Source: Drosophila persimilis
Taxonomy: Eukaryota > Arthropoda > Insecta > Diptera > Drosophilidae
Length of the DNA: 64,000 nt
Direction of reading: 5' to 3'
NCBI RefSeq assembly: GCF_003286085.1
Contig: NW_020825298.1
Span: 8,122,001 to 8,186,000, forward strand
Every line of letters starts with the position of its first letter. Position 1 is the first letter of the stretch. This document shows, one piece after another, positions 35,301 to 46,734 of this stretch. Made by a program: the position numbers and the translations under genes. A model generated the notes under the pieces. That model worked only from the letters and a program-made list of their open reading frames with translations. It searched no databases and was not told where the DNA came from.

Positions 35301-36950
35301 TGTCGTTAGTGTCCTTTCGCTGCCCGCACCCATACACTCACTCACACAGATACTCGTGCACCAACACTCGTGCCTCGGGGGCGCCTGTGTGTGCCGCGTG
35401 CGGCGTGTGGTTGGTGGTTGGGTTTTTTTTTTCGGGTGCTCCACTCGTGCCTCCCTAATTGCCACCTCCTCCGCCGTCAGGGCCCAGCGTCGTCGCGTAG
35501 TCAGTCTCCGTTGAGCGCCGCGCTTTTTCTCCTAAAAGAAAAACTTTTTTTTTCGTGCATATGAAAAAAGGAAAATAGAAAACAGTGGCACGGGGAACGG
35601 GGGTCGGGGGCTGGCTGGTGGACAGGTGGGTTGGAGGTGGGCCTGGGCCTGGGTCTGGGTCTGGGTCTGGAGAGAAAATAAAACTATAACGCGGCAGGCA
35701 ACATCGCATAGACGAAATAGTCGGCATAGTCTGGTCGCTCCATTCCGTTCCGTTGTCGTCGGGCCCGGTGGTCGTCATCAGTCGCGTCTGAGGAGCTTCG
35801 ACGGGCAGGTGTGTGCCAAGAAGAGTTCTCTTCCAGTTCCAGTTGTAGTTCCAGTTCCCGTAGCGCTCTCTGCCACAGGCAGTACGAGGCGAGGCAGCAG
35901 CAGAAGCAGCAGCAGCAGCAGTACGTGCAACAGTACGAGGCAGTAGTACGAAAAGTTCTGGCAGTTTGAGTGGAAAGTGGAAAGTGACCTGCTCCAGCGA
36001 GTGCCTTAAACTGTGTGTTTTCTTGCCACACAGATCTCCCCCAAAAACAACAACAACAACAACTCCACTCTGCCGTCGGAGTGCTCGGGGGAGTCTTCGG
36101 AAACGGAATCGGAGTCTTCGGAGTGCCATAAGTGTTTTGTTTGATTTTTCTCGATACGCCCGCCTTCCGCGAGTCCAAAAAAGGACAACAACAGGCAGAG
36201 GGAAATATAGCCAAGATTTTTTGCCGCGTTAGACCCCCCGAACCGCCCCCTGAGTCCCCCGCCCCCCGAACCAGGACTGTATGCAAATGAAATTGTGTCG
36301 GTTGTCCACCCCGAGCCCTGGACTTTCCTGCACTTCCTTTGTGTGTTCTTGATTTGCAAAAGTGATTTCTAATTGTTTCGACTTCCACGGGGATACGTTA
36401 AGAGTGCGAGAGGGAGAGGGAGAGAGGGAGTGCGAGTGCGAGTGTGCGAAGGGAGGCCCTCCCCGAGAGTATGTCAATGTCAATGTGGGCCCGTGTGGGC
36501 TTGAACTCAACTCAAAAGGATTTCAATTGCGAATTCAATTCCCTGGGTGTTCGATTTCTGGCCATGGATATGCAGCAACTCTAGATTAATGACGTCACTG
36601 CTGGAGATTATCATGCGATCCAAAGCGATTGCTAGGAAATATAAACAGGGTGAGTAGGGGAATATATTTGCGAGGGAATTGTGGAGAAAAGTATCACAGA
36701 TGAAGCAAAAGAAACCAATCAATGAAACGATATATAAATATGTTGCTTACAAGTCATAATCCGATGAGGGGAAAACAATATTTTACGGCACCTTTTATTC
36801 AATAGTTACTTATTTGTTTATCGATTTTAAATATAGAAATTTATGATGATTTATGGAATTAAATTTGAAAGCTGAAACTTGGATTGGAACACTTTTGATG
36901 ATCATTATCTGCATTCGACAATCGTCTGATGCATTATAATGTCCATAGGT
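30071..36950. other. Intergenic DNA, probably upstream regulatory DNA of ham
   Basis: 30070-30830 is strongly AT-rich. 30950-33150 is GC-rich and full of CAG/CTG, CCACC and GA/CT repeats, including a CT run at 32300-32332. 34380-34440 is a GAC-rich stretch. 35690-36400 has leader-like sequence (AGTTCCAGTT and GCAGCAG runs) with a TCAGTC initiator at 35778-35783 but no DPE. Overlapping frames of 100-234 codons on both strands here look like products of biased composition; none has a recognisable domain. Confidence 0.5.
32300..32332 (+). repeat. CT microsatellite
   Basis: About sixteen CT units. Confidence 0.85.
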
Positions 36951-36951
36951 G

Positions 36952-37010
36952 TATCGATAATAATCGATAGCACTCAGATAACTGGTATTATTTGCAGCCC
37001 TGTCGATAAC
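36952..37010. promoter_or_regulatory. Cluster of DRE (TATCGATA) and motif-7/motif-6-like sites
   Basis: TATCGATA at 36952-36959, a second ATCGAT at 36963-36968, a motif-6-like CTGGTATTATTT at 36982-36993, motif-7 CAGCCCTG at 36995-37002, and a touching GTCGATAA. DRE next to motif 7, with motif 6, is the architecture of TATA-less housekeeping promoters in Drosophila. No gene with a readable frame lies on either side, so it may be a relic, a non-coding RNA promoter or a domain-boundary site. Confidence 0.35.
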
Positions 37011-40000
37011 TCATACATAAATCCTTTTTAATAGCGTCTCTGACCTAATATTTAATATAATCTGAAAATAAATCAAGTAAATTCTCGGATCAAGTTGGCT
37101 ATTGAATTCGGTCCTTATGTTATCGTATGGAATAGTCCCCGAAGAACTGACATGCTTGGAAATGAAATTTAAATGTGCCTTTCCCAAAAATAAATCATAC
37201 AAAAAGTAAAGATATAAATTGATTCAATATTTGAAAGCTGAATCATTATTCCATAAAGAAAACAAGCTAATAAAAAAATATGAAATATATGTTGAAATGT
37301 CCCCCTGGAGGCGCATAAACAGAGCCATTTCCGGGCCGCCCAATCTGTGGTCTGCCGAGGATCCCAGGAGACAAGCCGCGACGCGATCTTGGCGGACATG
37401 CCATTGCGGAGCCGTTTGACCAGCTCGTGCCCGTGCCCGTGCCCTCTAACTAATCTCCAAATATCTCCCCACATCTGTTTCAATTAGTTGACTGGCTTTT
37501 AGCTTTTGTTTTATTTTGGGGGAAACAAACGCGAAGTTATTCTCCATTCTTCGCAGTTCCCTTGTGCCCCCGATAAAGCATTTTATTTGGTCTGTATTTT
37601 AAGCAGATGCAGAGCAGGCAGGCAGGCAGGCAGGCAGGCAGCCAGCCAGCCAGAGCTGTTCAGTCACTGGTTTATCAGTCGAAAGTTTTGAAACACACAT
37701 TTAGAGATGTGGATGCGGGATGGGGCTGGATCGGAATCTGGGTCCAGGCAAGCGGATGATGACAACTGCCATCAGCCGCAATCAACTGACATTGAAAAAC
37801 GTCCGAGTAGTTCCCATACGGCCGATGCTGATTAGCCTATTACGAGCCCAACGAAATGACATATTGCGAAACATTCAGATATTTCAAATTAGTACAACAA
37901 CTGGGCTGCGGAGATTGTAAGAGACTCTGCGAAGGGAAACACTCGGTGGAATAGGGGTTTCAAAGGGGACAAGAGGATCTTTGAAGACTACTTGGATCTC
38001 CCAGTCTTTGCTTAGTCTTATCTTCACCTTAAAGAAGGTATAAAATTCCGATATTATGTGTTCTGTAAGGGCACCACGAGGACCAAAGAGTCTTTGAAAG
38101 TCTGAACAAGGTTCAAGGTACCATAGATATATGGTCTTTCACTCAATTATGCCCTGACAGTGTACTCCCCCCCTTCTGCAGACTCTTCTCTTGCCATTTT
38201 ATGCAAAATTCCCCTGTTTATAGAATTCTGATCGCTTCTTCCGCCACCCCATTGTATTATCCATTCACCGGATTTCCTAATGGCATTTTCATATCGTTAT
38301 TTTCCTGGGGGGCCTCTGCCAATGATGCAGTGCCCCCATTTCCCAGAACTGCGAATTCCTGTGGGTCAATTCAATAGGGTGACTCCTGTGCATTTCTTGG
38401 ATTTCTGCGAAAAGCAATAATCGAATGGATGGGCACTCGAGAGAGGCTCGATTCCGCTTGTTCTATTTATGTGTTGATATTCTAGGGGCAAACGCAGATA
38501 GAAGCTGGCCCCGACGATTGGAGACAAAGGCCGGGGCACAGTTGAGTCAGGGAAAGCAGCGGAAAGGGGGGGGGGGGATATTTATTCAATGATTCCCCAA
38601 GGCAGAGACGCATAAGTTTCCACCAACTCCTCAGGCGTACATGAGATTACCCAAAAAAGTACAAAGAAATAATTGCAAAATTCCCCCCCTTAATCGCGGG
38701 TCTACGGGCGGCGATAAGCGAAAGTTTCGCACCAGTTTCGGGGGACCATCATCAGGAGGCATTACCATTATTATAACCATTACTACCATCGCGGCAATCG
38801 TGATCCGATCCGCTACTCCAGTCAGTTGGTGTCGACTCTGGCCGATAGCTCTGCTGGGGCGGTAAAATCGCTATCGGTATCAGCATTTTTACGACCTGAG
38901 AATCGATTGTATTAAGAGCTATTAAAATATTTTCTAAAACCTCCTATCATATCATTCAATTAGGCAAGAAACGGCTATATATAGGATCATAAAACAGCAT
39001 TCGGTCGCCTGATAATGGAAGACTCGAAGACCAATCATTCTCTGCTCAGTGCTCTCTGGTCTCTGTTCTCTTTCTCAACACATTAAAGCCTCATAAATAC
39101 ATCAAAATAAAAGTGTCGCACTTGGAGAATTTACGGCACGCTGGCAGATAGTGGAGGGAAGACTTGAATTGGATTCGGCGGTGTAAACTTGGTCAGATCG
39201 CTCGGATAGATACAGATACAGATACAGGCTTTTGCAGTAGACAAAAGTTTTTCGGTTGCCCACCAGAGAGAGAGAGGGAGATAAACGCCAGATAAGCAAT
39301 GGGATCAAGATTAGGCAGTGGTTTTTCGGTGGTGCTCTGCGATGTACTGGGCTATCAGTGGCTATGTGGTTTATAGCAGGTGCCATTGGATACTCTATAA
39401 AGCAATAATTTATGAAGTTCCCTGTGGCTACTTGACTTTTGTTTTCATTCTCATCTGCGAGAGAGTTGGCAATGTCTCCCAATACCCCAAAAGTGGGTTA
39501 GGCATACAACCCCCTGCCCCATCAGGGGGTAGGGGGCCCCTCGTCGTTTCCTGATGATATCATCTATCAGTGGGAACACGTCCCAGTATAGTTTTATTGT
39601 GCACTTCGCTTATACTGGTATGCGCATGCCCTCTCTTCTTTATTTCGGATTGCGTTGCTTCATCGACAAATTATCATCATCGTTGAGGTGAACTGGACGG
39701 AGAGAGGGAGGCGGGTACAACCCGAAGACGGCACATGCATCGCACCTGATATTTTTATGGATTTACAACCACCGAATTATTCTTCCAATTTCGACAATTT
39801 ATTACCAAATACACACACGTTGGACATTTATTTGGTCGTTTCAATACGCTGCTCCATTCGATTCCATATTTCACTCACCAGCGACGCTTTACTGTCCGAA
39901 AAGCAAAAGTGTTTTCTTGTTTTCTGTCGCTTCGATTGCAGACAAATAACCAGCCCGGTAAGACCTTGTTGTCTGGATAGAAGGCGATGATAGCCCTGGG

Positions 40001-41270
40001 CCAAGTCATACCAGGCGTATACATTATATTGCCAAGACAAGGGGCTAGGAGTGGGTGTAGAAGGGGGGATCTTTGGAGTCTCATTAGGGGTTTAAAGATG
40101 AAGGAATACCCAGAGAATAAAGCTGGGTTCTCGGTTGTTTCAGACCTTCATTCCGGCTCCAATCAGGAGTCCCTTCCTGGGTGGCTTCCAACCAGCCTAA
40201 TCTGAACGACCCACTAGTCGCGTTTTGTCTTTTGTTTACAGCATTACGTCAAGGCGAGGCAAGGCTTCTCTTTCTGATTACCCCAGAGACAGTGTCAACA
40301 TATCGTTTATTTAGAATACGCTACTAGCAATTGTGGTGCCTGGAAGGGGGGATCGGGGGGTGTCTGGGGTGTCTCCGATCGTGGTATATGAGCGGGCTTG
40401 GCTTTATCGTCGTGGCTGTCAGTATCTTGTCACTGTTCTATTGTTTATGAGTGTGTGGCACTTGTCTTACAATTGTATTTATGCTTTCGATGCGGGAGAA
40501 ATGATATTCTGTATACAAATAGTATATACTTTCAGTGGAATAATCTTCGAAGAAGGGGTTTCCTGGGAATACTGCCAGACACATGTGGTGTATGCATTTC
40601 AACAAAATGGCTTGAAACTAGACTTGATTGACTTTCAGGCCAAGATCTAGTATGGGTTCCACATTTCAAAGTCCAAATTGTATTAGATAATACCATAAAA
40701 ATGGGCTATGAATATGGCTTGTTAGTCAGACGATAAGACGTTGTAAAGATAGTCGAAACTCAACGATATTTGGTCTTCGTTTACCCATTCATTCAGTGAT
40801 AGAGGAGGCCAGGTGTCAAGCCACCTTCCCTGCTTTTCCCTGCTTATCCCTGCTTTTCTCTCAGTGTTCTTTGGGGTTTTTCTTACGCTAGAGTTGTATA
40901 TTATGTTTTTCTATTGGAGAATAGATAGTAGGTCTGTTCCAGATATCAAAGCCGAGTGCATAGTACAACAGTGCACTGTAGATCGCCGGCGATCGAGCCC
41001 AAGAGCTCCGTGTGCTCCGAACGACTCTACGTTTCGATCGTTTCTGCGGCTTCGACTTCGACTTCGACTTCGACTGTTGTCGGGCCTGGGACTGCCGACG
41101 AGGGCTACGAATACACTCACACTCACTCTTGGGGGGACTGGGGGGGGGGACTGGGGGCTGCCCACGAGCACAGCACTTTAGAATCGGTTTGGTTTTTTTT
41201 TTGGAGGCTATTTCTATTATTTATGTATTGTCACCCAAATGAAACGCGTCCGCGCTCTCTTGAAAGTCGT
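37011..41270. other. Intergenic DNA, no gene recognised
   Basis: About 4.3 kb, AT-rich at 37011-37310. A GGCA/GCCA tetranucleotide run lies at 37617-37652 and a G run at 38566-38578. No reading frame with a recognisable family. Confidence 0.5.
37617..37652 (+). repeat. GGCA tetranucleotide run switching to GCCA
   Basis: Six GGCA units followed by three GCCA units, so the run is nearly self-complementary and could form a hairpin. Confidence 0.8.
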
Positions 41271-41656
41271 TATATATAGAAAACATATATAATATACGAG
41301 TGGGGGCGCCAGAGCTCCGTCCGGTAGAGGCTGAGAAAGGCAATCAATTGCGGAGAAGCCAGCGAAAGGCTTAGTCTGTGACAATTAGTGCTCTTCTGTT
41401 GTTCTGTTGGTTCTGTGTAGCGTCGGCAAAATGCAGGCCAGTCCTCGAGTACGTGATAGATGAGAGTCCCGCTCCCCCCCCTACACCCCTCATCGAAAAT
41501 TCAACGCAAAAATGTGCAAAAAGAAGTTATAAAATATATTTCTCACGCTAATTAAAAAAAAAAGTGTAGTGCAAAAAGATTAATAATCGAAAGTTACCTG
41601 AAGATCGGCGAGGCGAGAATTTTGGTGCGAAAAACCCGCAGGAAAAAGGGTTTCAA
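41271..41656 (+). promoter_or_regulatory. Candidate TATA promoter and non-coding exon ending at a strong donor
   Basis: TATATATAG at 41271-41279 predicts a start near 41300. The following 350 bases look like a leader (A-rich towards the end, CGCAAAAATGTGC...) and end with TTTCAA/GTGAGT, a perfect donor at 41657. No long frame from an ATG. It might be an alternative first exon of ham, 5 kb above the proximal promoter, or of a separate RNA. Confidence 0.3.
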
Positions 41657-44600
41657 GTGAGTGACATTTTCCAATTAGTTGCAGGACGAAACCCGCTGGC
41701 AGATGTGCTCGAAAGTGTGCCGGGACAGGAAGCCCAAAGAACTAAGGGATACGTCTGCATCCGCTGCAGATTGCATTCGCTCAGGGGAATCCCGATTGAG
41801 GGCGCGTGCTGCACAGATACCAGAGAGATCCTTGCAGCTTTGGCTCATATTAAGTTACGCTGTCTGTTCACGCCCTTGCCGCATTCCTCCGTGTATCTGT
41901 GCATCGTCATCTGGCAATCTTAACGGTTTGACCTTGCCATAATTATAGGCCTGACCCCAGCCCTCTGTCTCGTTGCGTTTGACTTGAGCGACTTGCCCCT
42001 GGCTTCTGTTCTGTTTTCTGGGGGTTCCTTTTCGAGAAGAGCGACTTCCGCTCCGCCTCGAGAAACGCAGAACAATGGAACAGCAGTCGGAATGGGAATC
42101 GCAATCCTGGAGTGTTCTGGCATGTCAATAAGACACACATACAATGGAAATCGCAAGGTTTACAAGATCGGCATCAGCATAGTCCCGACTCGTAGTCGTC
42201 CTCGTATGCATGCCAGGAGTAGGCTCTGTTATGGCACTCGAGACCCCGAGACTCCGCGAACAATGGCTGACGGTTGGACGGGGAAGACTTTTGCTTTTGA
42301 TTCCTTGAGGAACTTTTCTGCTCTGCTCTGCCGAGTGTTCTTGTGCCCTTCTTGTAAAAAAGCCATACACAAAAGCCCCGTGCAGCCAGCCTCTTTGTCC
42401 CTGGCCTGCCAGACAGTTAGAGTCAAAGATCAGCCATCCAGCTGAGTTAATTACAGCCGACAGAACTTCCACAGAGACAAACCGGAGTCACTGACTCTGA
42501 ATGGAACTCCATCGGCGAAACAGTCGACCAAAGGAGGAAGTCTACCAGCCAGTCTACCATTCGAGGGGCCGAGCCGAGGAGCAGGGGTGTGGGCAGTGCC
42601 CGAGGACATTCAGCTGACGATTGAAAGATCTCAAGTATTGAAAGATCATTGTACGTTTCGGTGTGTGTTTTTTGTTTTTGGCGCGCTAGCATTCAAATTT
42701 CAGCAGTTGGAAGTGAAGTCTTGAGGACTTCTTAAAGGGTTTGAATCTAGAAGAAACTTTAAAGGCAGGAGGCTTCTTTAAATGGGATGATGGTTACATA
42801 TTTGATTTATCTGGATGATAGATTCGAAACACTGGTTTAGTAAGGGTTGAAGGCTATGGGAGTCCTTTCAATTATGGAAAATCAACTAAAGGGCAAAGGA
42901 ATGCATTCCAACACTGATTCTACTTCAAATATTACAAATGTCATCCAACATTACACTACAGGATCTTCTACAGCAGCTTAGGCAATGCAATAATGACTAA
43001 ATATGGCCGTCAATGAAGGCTTTCCGTTCTTCATGGATCTCAAATAGAGGAGGCATAAAGCTATACCTGAAAGATAGCCCAGAGATCTAGAGAAACGACT
43101 TTCTACCACATAAAACAAGGTCTGGATGATAGCCATTCTTTTTTTAATTTTTTAGACGCTTTTTTAATTTGTCGCAAATGAAATTAGAGTTCAAAATCGC
43201 AGTCTTTGGACTATATTTTGAAATTTTTATACCGATATATTTTCTATATATTATAATGATATATTTTCGAAAGGGTATTCTCTTGTTTCGAGAAAAGATC
43301 TCTTCCCATTGACCTGTAAATACAGATACAGTTTTTAGATATATCATATATCATCTTACGGATCTCTTTTACTCTCACTTCCATAAAATATTCAAAGATA
43401 AATCCATAAATTTCGATACTCCAATAATTCGAACATCTTTTTATGGCCTTTTTTTCGTGCAATTAATTCCGTGTAAATTGTCTGTTTCGATTATTCATGG
43501 AGGAACCGAGCAGAAGGATCCGCCCCTTTTTTCAATTTTCCACTCGTTTCGGTGAGGCGTGTTGGGCTAATGAATTATGAGGCATCATATGCAGAACAAA
43601 CCAGACACAAAACCAAAGCGAAATGCAAATAAAAAAGATACAAGCCTTTTTCTATCTTTCGGGTGCGCAAAGCCATGTTAAAATATGTGACAGCGGGGCA
43701 GGGGCAGGAGCAGGGGGCAGGGGAAGAGTGACTCGTTGTCGATTATGTTGTTTTAATTTAACGCTATTAGCAGAGTCACAGACCCTGCCACGAAGCGGCG
43801 GCAACAAACCCCTTGCAACCCTTAAGCGTCCCTTGGATGATGACATTATAGCGACTCCGAGGGCGACTCGCACCCGTATATGCATGGCCTGAGGTCCTAA
43901 TTGAGTCCTGCTGCTGTTTGACAAACGCAAATAGATACGGCTACAGAGATACAGATACACTCGGCACACATGGAAAATACCTACAGATAGGAGGACTCTT
44001 TCCATCGAATTGATATTTTATGAGGCGCCCCTCATTCCTTTCGGAATGGCATTATTAGGGGGCCAGGGACAGGGCCAGGGACTGCCCTCAAGTGGCGTTT
44101 TCTTCATGCAAATAAATAACAAGTGAACGAATTTATGACCCAATCACAATACATTGACAGCCCTAAGCATATGTAAGCCAAAAGGGGGAAATCGGTGTCG
44201 GTGAACACTTAATTTATTTGGTTTAGACCGATACGATACGATATGGTGGGAAAGGAATTGGGCCAAGCATAAGTAGAAGTCTGGGTGTGAGAGAGCCAGC
44301 CAGGAGATAGGGGGAGAGCACTAGAAGTCCCTGTAAATTATATATAATTTTTGTATCAATTAATAAGAATTTAAATATTACTTCTCGTTAATCTTCTCCT
44401 TATAAATGCGTATTAAACAATACTTTTCCATTCTTTATATAGAATGAAGATAAAATGTATCCACAGCTTAAGCATAAAGATATTTATAAAAAAATTCATA
44501 TAAATGATACACTCATATCTGTCATTCGTACGCATTTGTGAGCAATATTGATTTAATTTATATTAATAAATTTAATTTAATAAATAATACAATCAAGTAG

Positions 44601-45071
44601 TGTGCAGAAAATGCCTGCCACAAATTCGTTTACTCACTTTAACCATCAAAAGTCTTACTCAATGGCCAGTCATCTATGCGCCCATCCACTGGGAGCCTCT
44701 GCACCGCCTCTGCCCCGCCTCTTCCCCTTCTTAAGTGGCGGCTTATTCACACAAATTCCTGGGGCCTGGCGCCGGAGCAAAAACAACAACAGCAGAAAGA
44801 ACCCCCAAAAAACTTTAACGACAGATAGAAAATTAAGTTGCAAACAAAAACCCAAAAAGCCCATGTACTTGTCAGCACCTCACCCCCCCCACACACACAC
44901 ACACACACACAAATGCACCCCACACACACACAGACAAACAGACAGAAAAGCGGAAAAAAAGAGCAACAGAAACGAAAGGTGGAGGAAAAGCGGAGGAAAG
45001 CAGCGCCACGGCGGCACACTTTGCGGCAGAGGCCGCAGGGCTAAAAGTCGTCGTCGCTTTCAATTATAGCC

Positions 45072-45093
45072 AACACACACACACACACACACA
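45072..45093 (+). repeat. CA microsatellite
   Basis: Ten to eleven perfect CA units; a similar tract lies at 44890-44910. Confidence 0.85.
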
Positions 45094-45863
45094 GCCAGAG
45101 AAAGGCTGTACACACACCCACACAGAGCCATTAGCCTAATGTGTGCTTATTGCGCACGCTTTGGAACAGACGTCGGTGGGTGCTGGGGGGGGGAAGCGAG
45201 AGAGAGGAAGGGAGAGAAAAGCCCGAACCACATCAAAATGGATGCTAAGGATACGGCAACCGCAAGCCAGAAACTTGCCACTTGCCACTTGCCACTGTCT
45301 GACGGCTGGGGAGTGGCGGGCGGAGAGGGGGGACTGGGAGGTGGGGCGAACCGCAAACAAACAAACAAACAAACATATTGGCTGCCAAAGAGAGACAGAA
45401 AGAGCAGAGCACCAGCATCAGCATCTGTATCTCTCGCTTTTGTATCTAACAGTATATACCGTATCTATGTATCTATGTATCTATAGGCATGTATAGTTCT
45501 ATATATAGATGTGCATAATGAATGCGAAGATGTGCCCGCCCTATTATCCTGACTCTGGTTTCAGTTTGCTGCTGCCGTGGCTCCTCCCTCAACTTCACAA
45601 CTGTCTGTGTATCTCAAAGATACATAGAGCAGCAGCAGCAGCCACGGCAGCATTCTGATAGGAAAAATTGAGCAGCAACAGCGACATGAGGGTAAATAAG
45701 GTATGCCCTCTCTCTCTCGCCCAGCAGCTGTCCCTCTCTCTCGCGCTGTGGAGTATCCTTTTCTGAGAAGAACTGCCCTTAGGAGCTGCAATTCGAATCA
45801 GAATAACCAAGTTCTGAGATAATAATAATGATTGTGGTCCTCTGCGAAACTGACACAGATTCC

Positions 45864-45867
<4 letters not shown>

Positions 45868-45898
<31 letters not shown>
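45868..45898 (+). repeat. GA microsatellite (possible GAGA-factor site cluster)
   Basis: Fifteen GA units followed by GAGCGAGCGAGTGAGAGAGAG; 600 bases upstream of the ham initiator. Confidence 0.8.
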
Positions 45899-45906
<8 letters not shown>

Positions 45907-46289
45907 TGAGAGAGAGTGCAGAGAGCGAGAGAGAATCATTGCCGAGAGAGGGTACAAAATATGCTCTCTCTCGTGGCGGCTGCTGTGGCTCTCTCCTTTT
46001 CATCCCCTGCTGTTTGCCATGGGAAGATACACAGATACACAGTCATCATCGGTCCTCCCGATCATGGGATGAGATGATGAGGACGATGCTGCCACCACCA
46101 CCACCGAACCCAAACCCAATGCAACACAAAACAACCAACCCAAAAAGAGATGCTCGCCGTGGACTCCCTGCCATTTACACGAAAATTCCCATTTGTCCGG
46201 AACCAGAGACGAGGCCAGACCCCGGACACAGCCCAGACCGAGACCCAGACCCATCATCACCTCTAGTCAATTCAGTTCGTTGCAGAGCT

Positions 46290-46425
46290 CGCTCGCAATC
46301 GGAATCACAGTCTCAGTCCCAGTCACAGTCTCAGTCACAGTCTCTGTCCGCGTCGTCGCTGTCGCAGTTGCTGTCGCAGTTGCCGTCGCAGTCGTTGCCG
46401 TTGCCGTCGCAGTCAACGTTTGAGT
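46290..46425 (+). repeat. CAGTCT / GTCGCAGTTGCC degenerate tandem repeat
   Basis: Hexamer-based units (CAGTCT, CAGTCC, CAGTCA) followed by GTCGCAGTTGC-type units, ending about 65 bases above the initiator. Confidence 0.75.
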
Positions 46426-46489
46426 TTCCATCCGTGCGAGTAGGTTTGGTTTTTTTTCGCGCTATCCGTTGCGTATCCGTTCGTGGTAA

Positions 46490-46523
46490 TCAGTATTGCG
46501 GAGACAACCGGCAGATAAAGACG
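46490..46523 (+). promoter_or_regulatory. ham: Proximal ham core promoter: initiator plus DPE
   Basis: TCAGTA with its A at 46492 and AGACG at +28 to +32 (46519-46523), an exact RGWYV DPE at the exact spacing. No TATA box. It gives a 243-nt leader before the first ham ATG at 46735. Confidence 0.6.
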
Positions 46524-46734
46524 ACACCCAAACCAAACCATAATCCCCAAGAAAACCGAAAGGAAAACCTCAATATAAACTCGAGTTTATTGGGAAAAGA
46601 AAACCCCCCAGCTCCCAGCACCCAGCACCCATCGGCGCCTCCGGTGTGTGGGCCATGTCGCGACGTGTGTTATGAAAAAGTATTGTTGATATTGTGATAA
46701 TTACTAAGTGAAATCCACGAGTATAAACGGAATC

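Larger units (their letters stand above)
41657..46489. other. DNA upstream of the proximal ham promoter, no gene recognised
   Basis: About 4.8 kb. AT-rich at 43140-43480 and 44330-44600. Simple repeats: CA at 44890-44910 and 45072-45093, GA at 45868-45898. From 46290 to 46425 there is a CAGTCT run passing into GTCGCAGTTGCC units just above the promoter. The long open frame over this stretch (from 45828) is an effect of the repeats. Confidence 0.5.

Noticed and set aside
35455..36388. Overlapping open frames of 224 and 234 codons on the minus strand
   Set aside because: They overlap in different frames, are rich in poly-Cys, poly-Leu and repeat-derived segments, and show no domain; both frames being open points to composition bias.
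45828..46697. 289-codon plus-strand frame ending just before the ham ATG
   Set aside because: Runs through GA and CAGTCT repeats and across the initiator/DPE promoter; the sequence is low-complexity Ser/Gln/Glu without homology.
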